A DNA stretch of 64,000 bases from an uncultured Saprospiraceae bacterium (GTDB lineage Bacteria; Bacteroidota; Bacteroidia; Chitinophagales; Saprospiraceae), in NCBI GenBank assembly GCA_937959275.1, contig CALGLU010000035.1, positions 1 through 64,000 of the forward strand. Direction: 5' to 3'. Positions 35,913-44,860 of this stretch are shown here, in pieces (positions within the stretch are counted from its first letter, which is position 1; each line of letters opens with the position of its first letter). Under the pieces are notes generated by a model. That model had not been told where the DNA came from. It did no database searches and was given only the letters and a program-made list of their open reading frames with translations. The translations under genes were made by a program, and so were the position numbers.

Positions 35913-38900
35913 TTATTTAGGAAATAGGTTCAATAGTTCTGATTTATTCATTTGTTGAGCTTGCCGTTTAGGCGTCCAGCTATCATCGCTTACGTTGATC
36001 TCAGCATCCTGTTTAAATGCTTCATCTATCCCGATCACTTCACTCAATCCCAAATAAGAGCTACTACCTTTTTTTAATCGATATTCAACTTTTGTTAATC
36101 TATGATCTGGATTTGCTCCTGCAGTAATTAAGGCGCGAGCAATTTCAACATTATTAGCTTCTACTGCAATCAATAGAGGCGTTGCGCCGATGTATTCCCA
36201 AGCGATCAATTCTTTTGTGGTATTTCCATCTGAGCTAGAATACCGCATTGTGGCATCAACCCTTGCGTTGTTATTCAACAGTAATCGAGCGATTTGGTCA
36301 TGGTTTTCTAGCGCTGCATAATGTAATGCTGTTACTCCAGACGTAGAACTCATATTGACATCAGCTCCGTTTTCGATCAGGAGTTTTGCGTTTTCAATGC
36401 GGTTGGACATTGACGCTACCATCAAGGCCGTTTGTCCTGTACCATCTGTCGCATTTACATTGGATCCATTGGCGATAAGCTGTTGACATTCTGCTAATGA
36501 TCCATTGCGCGCGGCATACATCAACTCAGTCCCTTCATTTTCAATGTCAAATTGTCGAATGTGTAAACCGTCTTTCGCTCGATGAACGCTTTCTTTTTGA
36601 ACTGCTTTACTAACTCTTTTTTCTAATTCACTTTGCTTTTTAGATCTATTTTCTTGTTCCTTTTGTGTTGCTTTCTCTAATCTTTTTTCTAATTCACTTT
36701 GCTTCTTAGATCCATTTTCAAATTCCTTTTGACTTGCTTTTTCAGATCTCTTATCGAGTTCTTCTTGAGTCTTTCTATTTTTTGAGTTACGACCATATAC
36801 TTGTCTTGGTGCGTCCTCCTTGCTTTCCGTAATCAAACCAAGAAAATTGACAAGGTCTGAATTTCCACCGTTTAGTGCCCATTCTAAAGCCCTCATGCCA
36901 TCAGCATCTTGAATATTGACATCAGCGATTCTTGAAACGAGTAGAACAGCTGCGTCTCGTAAGCCATCCGCAGCAGCATACATCAACGGTGTACGGCCTT
37001 GTTGGTCTTGCGCATTGACATCGGCTCCTAAGTTTATCAAAAGCTGCATATCAATGTTGTGATTTTCTGCAGATGCTATGTGCAATGCCGTTCGACCATA
37101 GTCATCCCGCGCATTTACATCTGTCCCCCGCTCCACCATACGCTGTACTTTTTCCATCTTTCCATCTAGTGTCGCTTGGTGTATATCCGGTCTTTTCTCA
37201 GTGTCTAAATAATCACGTGCATCGTATTCATCTTCCTCAATGGCGTAATCTCTGGCTGTAGCACCATAGGAATCGACAATGGATTTATCCGCTCCACCTT
37301 CAAGCAAGATCTCTACCATATATTCTTGACCTTCAGAGGCAGCATACATAAGTGCTGTTCGACCAGCCGCATCTTTTTTATTGATGTCTACCTTTCGGGA
37401 AATTAAATAATCAACAATGTCTCTTTTATCTTCTTCAGCAGCGATATGTAGCGGAGGAATGCTTTTGCCAATGCCATTGATGTCCGCACCATTTTCTAAA
37501 AGTAATTTAAGGCAATCGAGATGCCCTTCAGATGCCGCCATTGAGATAGCTGTTGGACTTCCGTTTGATATGTAATAATTGACATTAGCACCAGCCTTTA
37601 ACAGATGCTTCATACTCTCCAACGACCCTTCATCAGCAGCTTCGATAAGAGCCGTCCAGCCTTCGCTGACCTGATTGACATCTGCTCCTTTTTTAATCAA
37701 GTAATTTACAATCTCACGTTCATTCTCACTTGCAGCTGTCATCAACGGAGTGAATCCTTCTGAACCAATACCATTGATATCAATGCCTGACTTAACTAAT
37801 GTTTTGACAAAATCAAAATCACCTTCGGCGCAAGCCATCACCAAGGCATCAATCCGAGCCTCTGCCTGTCCCATTGGTTCTGCGGGAGGCTCAGGCGCTG
37901 CTATCGGTTCTGTTCGATATGAGATTGGATAGCCTCCATTTTGTGTTTCAATTTGTCCTGCTGGTGGTTCAGGCAGTTCTCTTCGATTTGAGATCCGCTC
38001 GCCTTCAATACCAAAGCGATTGACTTTCCTTTGTGAGTCGCCTTCAGAAATACTTTTAATTTCGGTAACAACTAAAATGTCAGATTCTTTTGTTTGTCCT
38101 ACTGACAGCTCAGGCGTTTCTCTTCGATTTGAGATCCGCTCGCCTTCAATACCAAAGCGATTGACTTTCTTTAGTGTGTCGCCTTCAGAAATACTTTCTA
38201 TTTCGGTTACAGCTAATATGTCAGATTCATTTGTTTCTGTTTTTCCGTCGTCTTCCTTTTCAATGTTTGATGTCTCCTGCGTCTCTTTAGCTTGTACAGT
38301 ATGGCCAGTCGCCGCTATGCCAATAATGAGGGCAGCAAATAATATACAGGCCGTCGCAAATCCTTCTCTAAATGTTCCTGCTCCATTACTGACCATAAAC
38401 AGTCTACGGATGCGACCTGCAAATCCTCCACGCTCTCGTTGTTTACGCGTTCCACTAAATGCCATGGCTAAAGGAGCGTTGCTTTGTCTTGCCAATTGCA
38501 ATTCAGAAACATTGATTAATGTTTTGGCATAAGATGCTGCCTGACCAGTTGCAGCCACGGCGAGATCATCACAACAATGCTCTCGTTCGTCGTCCACTCG
38601 ATTACTCATCCACCAGACACCAGGATGAAAAAAGAATACATTGCACAGCAGCGTCTGCATGAGGTTGACAACAAAATCTTCGCGTCGAATGTGTGCCAGT
38701 TCATGTGCAAGGACTGCGTATATCTCTGTTTCGGATAAGCTTTGTAGGAGTTGGCGAGGCATCAGCACAACAGGCTTGAGCCAGCCGATGACCATTGGTG
38801 ATTCGATACGCAGACTGGTGAGATAGCGCACGGTTTTCTGGATGCGTAGTTTGCTTTCGAGTTCTTCTATTTTATCACTCCAGCTGGTCGGAAAAAGTTG

Positions 38901-39416
38901 GGTGCCATAATACTTCAAGCGCTGCACATAAGCTACTTGTCCTAAAAAGCGCAATTGTAAAAACAGGACACCTAGCAACCAAAATGTCACAAGTAAGGGC
39001 AAGTGTCGCTCATAATATTCACTTAAGGCAGTCAGCCAATGTGATTGATCCGCAGTTGCAACTTCCGCATGATTTGACTGAGCAATGGCGCCATCCATAC
39101 CTGTTTTCATGGCAGTCGTACTCGTCTCATCAAATCCGAATCCAAGCTCTGTCGGTACACTCTCTGACTGCATCGCAGCCAATTCAACTCGATTGCTTGC
39201 CTCTTGCCATTGCAACCAAAATGTAGCACCAACTGTCACAAAAAAGGCGGTCAATAAGCCTGTCGCTACGACATATCTAGACTGCGCTGTATAGCTCCGC
39301 AATGCGATAAATAGCACTGCCAATAAGATGGCGAATACGGCCCCTTGCCAAAGGCTATGCAGCAAGGTCCAACCTAATGCCTCCACAGATTGTGGGCTTA
39401 ATATATAGTCAATCAT
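35913..39416 (-). CDS. M56 (BlaR1-like) membrane metallopeptidase fused to two ankyrin blocks
   Basis: 1167 residues. The N-terminal M56 domain has membrane helices near 17-40, 47-68 and 138-158, the zinc motif HELAH (238-242), the downstream DDEREHCCDD, and a last helix near 352-372. In BlaR1/MecR1 this domain cleaves the BlaI-type repressor. After the last helix, a 47-residue linker unit is tandemly duplicated (DNA 37978-38118 and 38119-38240). An ankyrin block (about 523-860), a charged helical stretch (about 875-952) and a second ankyrin block (about 960-1115) follow. No penicillin-binding sensor is present. It overlaps blaI by 4 bp. Confidence 0.88.
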   Translation of the reverse strand: MIDYILSPQSVEALGWTLLHSLWQGAVFAILLAVLFIALRSYTAQSRYVVATGLLTAFFVTVGATFWLQWQEASNRVELAAMQSESVPTELGFGFDETSTTAMKTGMDGAIAQSNHAEVATADQSHWLTALSEYYERHLPLLVTFWLLGVLFLQLRFLGQVAYVQRLKYYGTQLFPTSWSDKIEELESKLRIQKTVRYLTSLRIESPMVIGWLKPVVLMPRQLLQSLSETEIYAVLAHELAHIRREDFVVNLMQTLLCNVFFFHPGVWWMSNRVDDEREHCCDDLAVAATGQAASYAKTLINVSELQLARQSNAPLAMAFSGTRKQRERGGFAGRIRRLFMVSNGAGTFREGFATACILFAALIIGIAATGHTVQAKETQETSNIEKEDDGKTETNESDILAVTEIESISEGDTLKKVNRFGIEGERISNRRETPELSVGQTKESDILVVTEIKSISEGDSQRKVNRFGIEGERISNRRELPEPPAGQIETQNGGYPISYRTEPIAAPEPPAEPMGQAEARIDALVMACAEGDFDFVKTLVKSGIDINGIGSEGFTPLMTAASENEREIVNYLIKKGADVNQVSEGWTALIEAADEGSLESMKHLLKAGANVNYYISNGSPTAISMAASEGHLDCLKLLLENGADINGIGKSIPPLHIAAEEDKRDIVDYLISRKVDINKKDAAGRTALMYAASEGQEYMVEILLEGGADKSIVDSYGATARDYAIEEDEYDARDYLDTEKRPDIHQATLDGKMEKVQRMVERGTDVNARDDYGRTALHIASAENHNIDMQLLINLGADVNAQDQQGRTPLMYAAADGLRDAAVLLVSRIADVNIQDADGMRALEWALNGGNSDLVNFLGLITESKEDAPRQVYGRNSKNRKTQEELDKRSEKASQKEFENGSKKQSELEKRLEKATQKEQENRSKKQSELEKRVSKAVQKESVHRAKDGLHIRQFDIENEGTELMYAARNGSLAECQQLIANGSNVNATDGTGQTALMVASMSNRIENAKLLIENGADVNMSSTSGVTALHYAALENHDQIARLLLNNNARVDATMRYSSSDGNTTKELIAWEYIGATPLLIAVEANNVEIARALITAGANPDHRLTKVEYRLKKGSSSYLGLSEVIGIDEAFKQDAEINVSDDSWTPKRQAQQMNKSELLNLFPK

Positions 39417-39814
39417 GCCTTAGGGTTTTTCTTAGTTTCAAGTGAATCAATATAGGCTTTGAGTTCTTCCAATTCGTCTTTATCGGGCGTGTGTGTACCT
39501 AGTGCGCGCATCACGAGTTTCGTCGCAGAGCCACCGAAGGCCTTATCCAAAAAGGTGTCCAGCAACTTGTCTTGTGTCGCGTCCTGTGTGATCAGGGCGC
39601 TATAGATATGCTTGCGTCCTTCGGAGATGCGGTCGAGCATGCCACGCTCCATCATCACCTGCATTGTCTTCAATACTGTTGTATACACGACTGCTTTATC
39701 ACGCTCCAGTGCTTCATGGATGTCTTTGACGGATAGCGGCCCGTTGGCCCAGAGCAGTTGGAGGATGGCGAGCTCGGAGGCTGTCGGGGCGTTTTGTGAT
39801 TGCTTATTTTTCAT
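39413..39814 (-). CDS. blaI: BlaI/MecI/CopY family repressor
   Basis: 133 residues. A winged-helix DNA-binding domain (about 8-80: SELAILQLLWANGPLSVKDI and KAVVYTTVLKTMQVM) and a C-terminal dimerisation helix pair are typical. Family members repress their own operon until cut by the partner M56 protease. The operator between its promoter elements (39816-39859) fits autorepression. The 4-bp overlap with the protease gene gives coupled translation. Confidence 0.93.
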   Translation of the reverse strand: MKNKQSQNAPTASELAILQLLWANGPLSVKDIHEALERDKAVVYTTVLKTMQVMMERGMLDRISEGRKHIYSALITQDATQDKLLDTFLDKAFGGSATKLVMRALGTHTPDKDELEELKAYIDSLETKKNPKA

Positions 39815-39815
39815 G

Positions 39816-39865
39816 AACTACGATTTTACTCGTACAAACCTACGATAAAAATCGTAGTTGATCAA
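39816..39865 (-). promoter_or_regulatory. Promoter and operator of the blaI-M56 operon
   Basis: On the minus strand TTG (39863-39865) and TAGGTTTG (39835-39842) are 20 bases apart, a full Bacteroidota promoter. CTACGATAAAAATCGTAG (39840-39857), a perfect 7-bp inverted repeat with 4-bp spacer, lies between the two boxes. A further CTACGAT half-site at 39818-39824 makes an outer dyad with AACTACGATTTTA. The placement would block polymerase, as expected for BlaI. Confidence 0.8.
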
Positions 39866-40021
39866 GGGGTAGGTATTTTTTTGTTGAAATTTGTGCCTTA
39901 TGGGTAGTCTCCTAAAGTACATTCATGTTAAGTAACCAACATAATAAACTTTGATTTCATAACTTTGTCTTTATTCTTTGCTCATTTTGTAATTGACTTT
40001 ATTACACCACGCCTAGATATT

Positions 40022-42619
40022 ATGTTACGACTTGTATTATTGATAGTTTTTATCTTTTTAAATACTCAGATTGTAAGCGCTCAAAATGCTACAATTTTGA
40101 CATCGATTATTGTTGATGATAACAATCTTAGTGGTGGAGGATTTCAAAGTGATGTAACAATTACTGATGACGGGCTGACAGTCTATTCAGCAGCAGATGT
40201 CTCAGGAATATTTAAATCCACGGATGGAGGCTTGTCATATGTAACGATCAATGAAGGCTTACAAAGTCCTAAAATTGCATCTATAGCAATTACGCCAGAT
40301 AACAAGCGTATTCTTTATGCTGGCTCTGGCGATAAAGGCAATAACGGTGGCTTGTTTAGATCGGAAAATGGTGGTGAGACTTGGATCATAACTGCTGCTG
40401 GAGACAGTGCGTTTTTCGCAGGAAATCACTCATTTAAAGACGATCCAGTTCCAGATAGTCATCCTCGTTCTAATGGAGATCTTATCGCAGTGGCCGTTGG
40501 TCAAGATACAGCTACGTATACAGACGATGTCGTGATTGTCGGTACGTATAAACATGGTGTGAAGGTTTTTACAGAAGGTGGAGATAAAGAAGCCGTGTTC
40601 ATTGATCCAATATTTGAAGACGCTGCTGCTTTCGTACGTTCCATTGCATACAACCCAGCAATACCAAATATGGCATTTGCAGCCATCCAGTTTCAAGACA
40701 GCTTACAAAATGGGATTTATAAAATTGATTTTTCAAATACAGATTCGATAAGCACAGCATTAGTCTATCAGACATTACGACCAGAAGGGTTAGCCGTTTT
40801 AAATAGTGGTCATGTGTATGGAGCTATCGGTGCTGCAGGTATAGTCAAGTATAATGGGAATAGCTGGTATTTAGTCAATAATAATCTTGATAATTCTTTA
40901 CCTCGCCAATGGACTGCAGTGACGGGTTATGTGAAAAATGGCACTACAGACATTGTATATGCAAGTGTAAATAACCGAATTGGCGAAATTGCAGGACCAA
41001 ACTTTTCTAGCGTTTGGAGAAGTAAAAATGGAGGTCAATTGTGGGAGCCTTTGGTAGATGCAATTGACAATGTTTCACACCAAATCTATGGACAGTCGTA
41101 TGATTGGTGGTACAGCACAAAAGCATTTCCGAATGCAAGTCTAGGCAAAGGCAATAATGTCGTTAGCTCTATAGATGTAGCAAAAGGAACATTTGAGAAT
41201 TTTGTGACTGATGATATCATATATGTTTCTGGAAGAGGCGGTATTTGGAAATCTGAAGATGGTGGAGGTAACTGGAATCCTGCTGTGTATAATATGCAGG
41301 CGACGGCCAATAATGATGTTGCAATTAATCCCAATAATCCAACTCAAATAGCCATCGCCAATACTGATTACGTGGTGCTTGAAACCAGTGATCGATTTCG
41401 AAACAGCAGTCTCTCTAGGGACAAACCTGCAAACTCCTCTTCAAAAGGGTATGATGTTATTTTTGATGCAACATCAGATGATGTCATAGTTGGTACAGGA
41501 AGTAGAGATAACAACGAAGGCGGTGAAGTTTTTATAAAGCCTGCCGAAGATTTAGGGAATCTAAATGTGCCATGGCTAAACACCAAACTCATTGACGAAA
41601 CGTCTAACCAAGGAAGAGTTAGAGCAGTAAGCTATGGTTACCACGATGGTAATTCTGCTTTAACTACCGTAAGCATTTTGGCGGCGGTTGAGGAAGATGG
41701 TGTGTACAGATATCATAATGGTGTCTGGACAAAAAGTACAGGAATAAGTTTTTCAAATAAAACCAATCGAAGTCGTTTTATTTGGCCAGACAATTGTCAT
41801 TCAGGAGTTGTTTATCTATTAGATTTATCGACAGGCCTGTTGAGATCAAATGATGGCGGTGTAAATTGGACGAATATTTGGCCATGCATGACATTTCACA
41901 ACAATGACTTTTTTAATACAGGCTATATCACTGCTGACGATAATGATCCAACTACCTTATACCTTTCAATGCAGAGCAAGAATACGTCTTGTATTGGGAA
42001 AAAATTTAAGGTATATAAAATGGAAGGCGCAGATGAAGCCATATTTGGTGACCCGGACACCTCTGATAATATTACTGACATTACATTTCATTCTAATAAT
42101 TCGCAGATTAAACGACCCGGCCCTCTTGGGATTGGCCCAGACGGAAAACTGTGGCTTACACAACAGCAAGATTCAAAAAATAATATCGATGCAGAACTTT
42201 TTGTGATGGAAGATCCACAGAATGATTTATCCTTCATAGATGTAACAAGTGAAGATTACCGCAACATAGCTATTCAACCAAGTGGTATTGATGTATCAAG
42301 TGATGGATATGTTTATATCGCCCAAAGCGGAACTGGCTTAGTTAAAATTAAATACACGGATACTGCAAATATTCAACTCAGTGATGCCTGCATTGAAATC
42401 TATCCGAATTCAACGAACTCCGTTTTTACAATCATGGGTACTTTGTCACAATATACTATCGAAATCATTGATGCAAATGGTGATGTGTATTCAGTTCTTG
42501 ACAACACTGGAGATTCTGTTTGTATTGATGTTAGCGACCTACCTTTGGGCACGTTTTTAGTCAGAGTATCAAATCCAGTAACTGCTCAATTGCAAGTTGA
42601 AAAAATTCTAAAGTTCTAA
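40022..42619 (+). CDS. Secreted beta-propeller protein with T9SS sorting domain
   Basis: 865 residues from the ATG at 40022, which directly opens a signal peptide ending near IVSAQ; an in-frame TTG 57 bp upstream is not needed. A -7-like TAACTTTG lies at 39960-39967. The body has repeated BNR/sortilin-type blades (GIFKSTDGGLSY, GGLFRSENGGETW, GIWKSEDGGGNW, GLLRSNDGGVNW). The C-terminal 70 residues (CIEIYPNSTNSVFTI to LGTFLVRV) are a T9SS sorting domain. Likely a surface or secreted glycan- or protein-binding protein, function unknown. Confidence 0.87.
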   Translation: MLRLVLLIVFIFLNTQIVSAQNATILTSIIVDDNNLSGGGFQSDVTITDDGLTVYSAADVSGIFKSTDGGLSYVTINEGLQSPKIASIAITPDNKRILYAGSGDKGNNGGLFRSENGGETWIITAAGDSAFFAGNHSFKDDPVPDSHPRSNGDLIAVAVGQDTATYTDDVVIVGTYKHGVKVFTEGGDKEAVFIDPIFEDAAAFVRSIAYNPAIPNMAFAAIQFQDSLQNGIYKIDFSNTDSISTALVYQTLRPEGLAVLNSGHVYGAIGAAGIVKYNGNSWYLVNNNLDNSLPRQWTAVTGYVKNGTTDIVYASVNNRIGEIAGPNFSSVWRSKNGGQLWEPLVDAIDNVSHQIYGQSYDWWYSTKAFPNASLGKGNNVVSSIDVAKGTFENFVTDDIIYVSGRGGIWKSEDGGGNWNPAVYNMQATANNDVAINPNNPTQIAIANTDYVVLETSDRFRNSSLSRDKPANSSSKGYDVIFDATSDDVIVGTGSRDNNEGGEVFIKPAEDLGNLNVPWLNTKLIDETSNQGRVRAVSYGYHDGNSALTTVSILAAVEEDGVYRYHNGVWTKSTGISFSNKTNRSRFIWPDNCHSGVVYLLDLSTGLLRSNDGGVNWTNIWPCMTFHNNDFFNTGYITADDNDPTTLYLSMQSKNTSCIGKKFKVYKMEGADEAIFGDPDTSDNITDITFHSNNSQIKRPGPLGIGPDGKLWLTQQQDSKNNIDAELFVMEDPQNDLSFIDVTSEDYRNIAIQPSGIDVSSDGYVYIAQSGTGLVKIKYTDTANIQLSDACIEIYPNSTNSVFTIMGTLSQYTIEIIDANGDVYSVLDNTGDSVCIDVSDLPLGTFLVRVSNPVTAQLQVEKILKF

Positions 42620-42719
42620 GTAAAAAGATCAATATTTTGTCTTTGGCGTCTCACAATTAGCTAAAGCTAGATTCTTTGTAGGTGAACACTAAGAATAAAA
42701 AATACTTCGCATATAGCAA

Positions 42720-43310
42720 CTAAAATTTATATCCAATAAAGAACCAAATGTTGTTGACGAATTTGTGAGGAAGAATTTCAGTCTCTCCCCATGTCTGTTT
42801 TGGTATGTCATTAAAATAGAATCGGAATGGCATGGAAGCATTAATATATAAACCATTAATCGAAAACAGATTAGTCTTTCTATAACCTATAGCAAAACCA
42901 ATCGTGCCAGATTCATTATCAATTTTATTATCAGAAATAAGATGCACGTACTTGTCTCTAACGTAAGCAGCACTACCGCTGTAATAGAAATTTTTTCTAT
43001 TCCCAAAAAACCGATCATAATACAATTCATATATTCTAAAATAACCTTCAACATCATCACCATCCACCGCTACTGCTTGCCACTTACTAGATAAATGTTG
43101 TTCCGTTAGTTTTACTTCTCCAATCATTAATCTCAGTTGATGCTTAGAATCAATAGAATAAGCAATTTCTCCAGCGAAATGTTGAAACTTGTTCATTGAC
43201 ATTTCAAGCAGTTCATAGCCAATAGAGAATTTATTTGTTGCCTTATCTTGAGCGTGCAGACTCAACATCAAAAGGGAAAGGACTGTGATTGAAAGGAATG
43301 ATTTTCTCAT
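42720..43310 (-). CDS. Small outer-membrane beta-barrel-like protein
   Basis: 196 residues. Signal peptide 1-20 (ends LSLHAQ). The mature part alternates hydrophobic and polar residues, with aromatic ends and a final FIGYKF, as in small outer-membrane barrels. Not a recognised family. Transcribed alone; convergent with the T9SS propeller gene. Confidence 0.7.
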   Translation of the reverse strand: MRKSFLSITVLSLLMLSLHAQDKATNKFSIGYELLEMSMNKFQHFAGEIAYSIDSKHQLRLMIGEVKLTEQHLSSKWQAVAVDGDDVEGYFRIYELYYDRFFGNRKNFYYSGSAAYVRDKYVHLISDNKIDNESGTIGFAIGYRKTNLFSINGLYINASMPFRFYFNDIPKQTWGETEILPHKFVNNIWFFIGYKF

Positions 43311-43459
43311 AAGTCAATTTTTGATAACTATAAATAGTCATACAAATGTCAACTAGAATTGACTTTTATTCATTGACTTAAGTTAAGGAATGAAAATAAT
43401 GGTCTGTTTTGTTCAATAAGCAGACTTAATCCATGATGACAGACGGCCCATTCGTATCA

Positions 43460-43657
43460 ATGGATATGAATTAAGGACATCTTTGAATAATGGCGTAATA
43501 CCACTTTAACGTAGAGGCATTTCCAGATTCATGGAACCCACATGATAGTCTTGGTGAAGCATATCGATCAGCTGGAGATTTCGATAAAGCTATCTTAAAC
43601 TACTCTAAGTCTTTAGATCTAAATTCTGAAAATGAATCGACAAAAAACATGCATTAA
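43460..43657 (+). pseudogene. Chimeric gene remnant (outer-membrane protein plus TPR tail)
   Basis: The first part (43460-43508) is a diverged copy of 44500-44548, inside the outer-membrane protein gene that follows, with stops. It runs into an open stretch at 43499-43657 encoding 52 residues with TPR character (FPDSWNPHDSLGEAY, GDFDKAILNYSKSLDLN) but no start. Such TPR tails are common ends of Bacteroidota hydrolases. This is gene debris. The rest of 43311-44059 shows nothing else. Confidence 0.65.
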
Positions 43658-44059
43658 GAGCATTAAGGGGTGCTATTTATCTGTTTCTCAAACCAGCATT
43701 TAAGTAATTTCCACCTCCTAGCCCCCATAAGGAGGAAAATCTATGTTCTCCCACAGAACGGGACACGCATTGCTTTTACCTGATTTTACATCTTCGTCAA
43801 TCAAAGAGGTCAAAGCGTTTGCCCAATGTGATTCCAAAACTAGTTAAAGTCATAGTTTGAGATGAAGGGCTTCGACTCTCATCGTTTCTAGAACAGAAAA
43901 TTAAATTAATAGTTGTACTTACTTAGGGTAGTAGATAACTCTTGACGACTTAGGAGTAACAAGTGATTTTTAGGAATAAAAAGAGATCAATATTAGTATA
44001 GCTAAAATATTAATCCAACTAAAAAATAAACGAAACATTAAACATTTAAATAATAAAAA

Positions 44060-44620
44060 ATGAAAAAATATAATCTAAGCTTAGTCATACTTTGTTTAAC
44101 AATTTCAGCTGCATTCTCACAAGCATCCTCCTACACTAATTTTGAATGGGATGTGGTGCGTATTGGATTTGCATCGCCTGTCTCTTCTGATTCTCTTAAC
44201 AAGGGAATTAATCTAGGAGGAGAAGTGAGGTTTAATTTTAGGGATGACATTTCGATTGGTCTAGCAGCTGACTTTGTTTATTTTGCTGAGACTTTAGGTG
44301 ATTCTGGAAATGCAAATATTGATTTTGCAGGAGCAAATAGTCTGACTGTAGATAAATATTTTGGTACAACGTCTTCTAAACGATTTTTTGCGGGGACTGG
44401 TCTTGGGTATTATAGAAATTCAGAAATTAAAACAAGAAAAGGTTTTGATAACATAAAAACAGATAAATTTTCATCAGTTGGAATTTCCCCGAGGATCGGA
44501 TATGAATTGGGGCATCTTCGGATAATGGCGCAATACCATTATACAACTAAAAGTGAAATGTATGATTTCTTTACAATCAACTTAGCGATAACATTGTGGG
44601 GTGGATATAAAGGAAGCTAA
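44060..44620 (+). CDS. Outer-membrane beta-barrel protein of unknown function
   Basis: 186 residues. Signal peptide 1-21 (ends AAFSQA), then amphipathic beta strands, one glycine-rich turn (GTGLGYY) and a closing LAITLWGGYK. Porin-like barrel of the small OMP type; no specific family recognised. A fragment of the same coding sequence lies about 1 kb upstream, so this locus has been duplicated. Confidence 0.72.
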   Translation: MKKYNLSLVILCLTISAAFSQASSYTNFEWDVVRIGFASPVSSDSLNKGINLGGEVRFNFRDDISIGLAADFVYFAETLGDSGNANIDFAGANSLTVDKYFGTTSSKRFFAGTGLGYYRNSEIKTRKGFDNIKTDKFSSVGISPRIGYELGHLRIMAQYHYTTKSEMYDFFTINLAITLWGGYKGS

Positions 44621-44704
44621 AACATTGTCATAGCTTTGCAAAGCTATATTTATTCAGTTAATTAATTAGCATGTCATTATAGGTTTTGTAAACAATGATA
44701 AATA

Positions 44705-44787
44705 CGCATCTTTGAGATATTCTGCTTCGATGCAATACGATTGTGGTTGAATCATATGCCTCTGAAGGTCAAACCTTCAGAGATCCG
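44705..44787 (-). repeat. 83-bp repeat, left inverted copy
   Basis: On the minus strand this aligns without gaps to 46292-46374 (about 65 of 83 identical), so the two flank the sulfatase gene in opposite orientation. It contains a small hairpin, TCTGAAGGT/ACCTTCAGA. Confidence 0.7.
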
Positions 44788-44860
44788 TGAAAAATGTTAT
44801 CTGTTCTATCTCAAGACTATTATTTATTACCTTACAATTATTATCACCAAATAAGCATCC

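Noticed and set aside
37073-39294. Several plus-strand frames opposite the M56-ankyrin gene
   Set aside because: They are shadows of a long, well-supported minus-strand gene.
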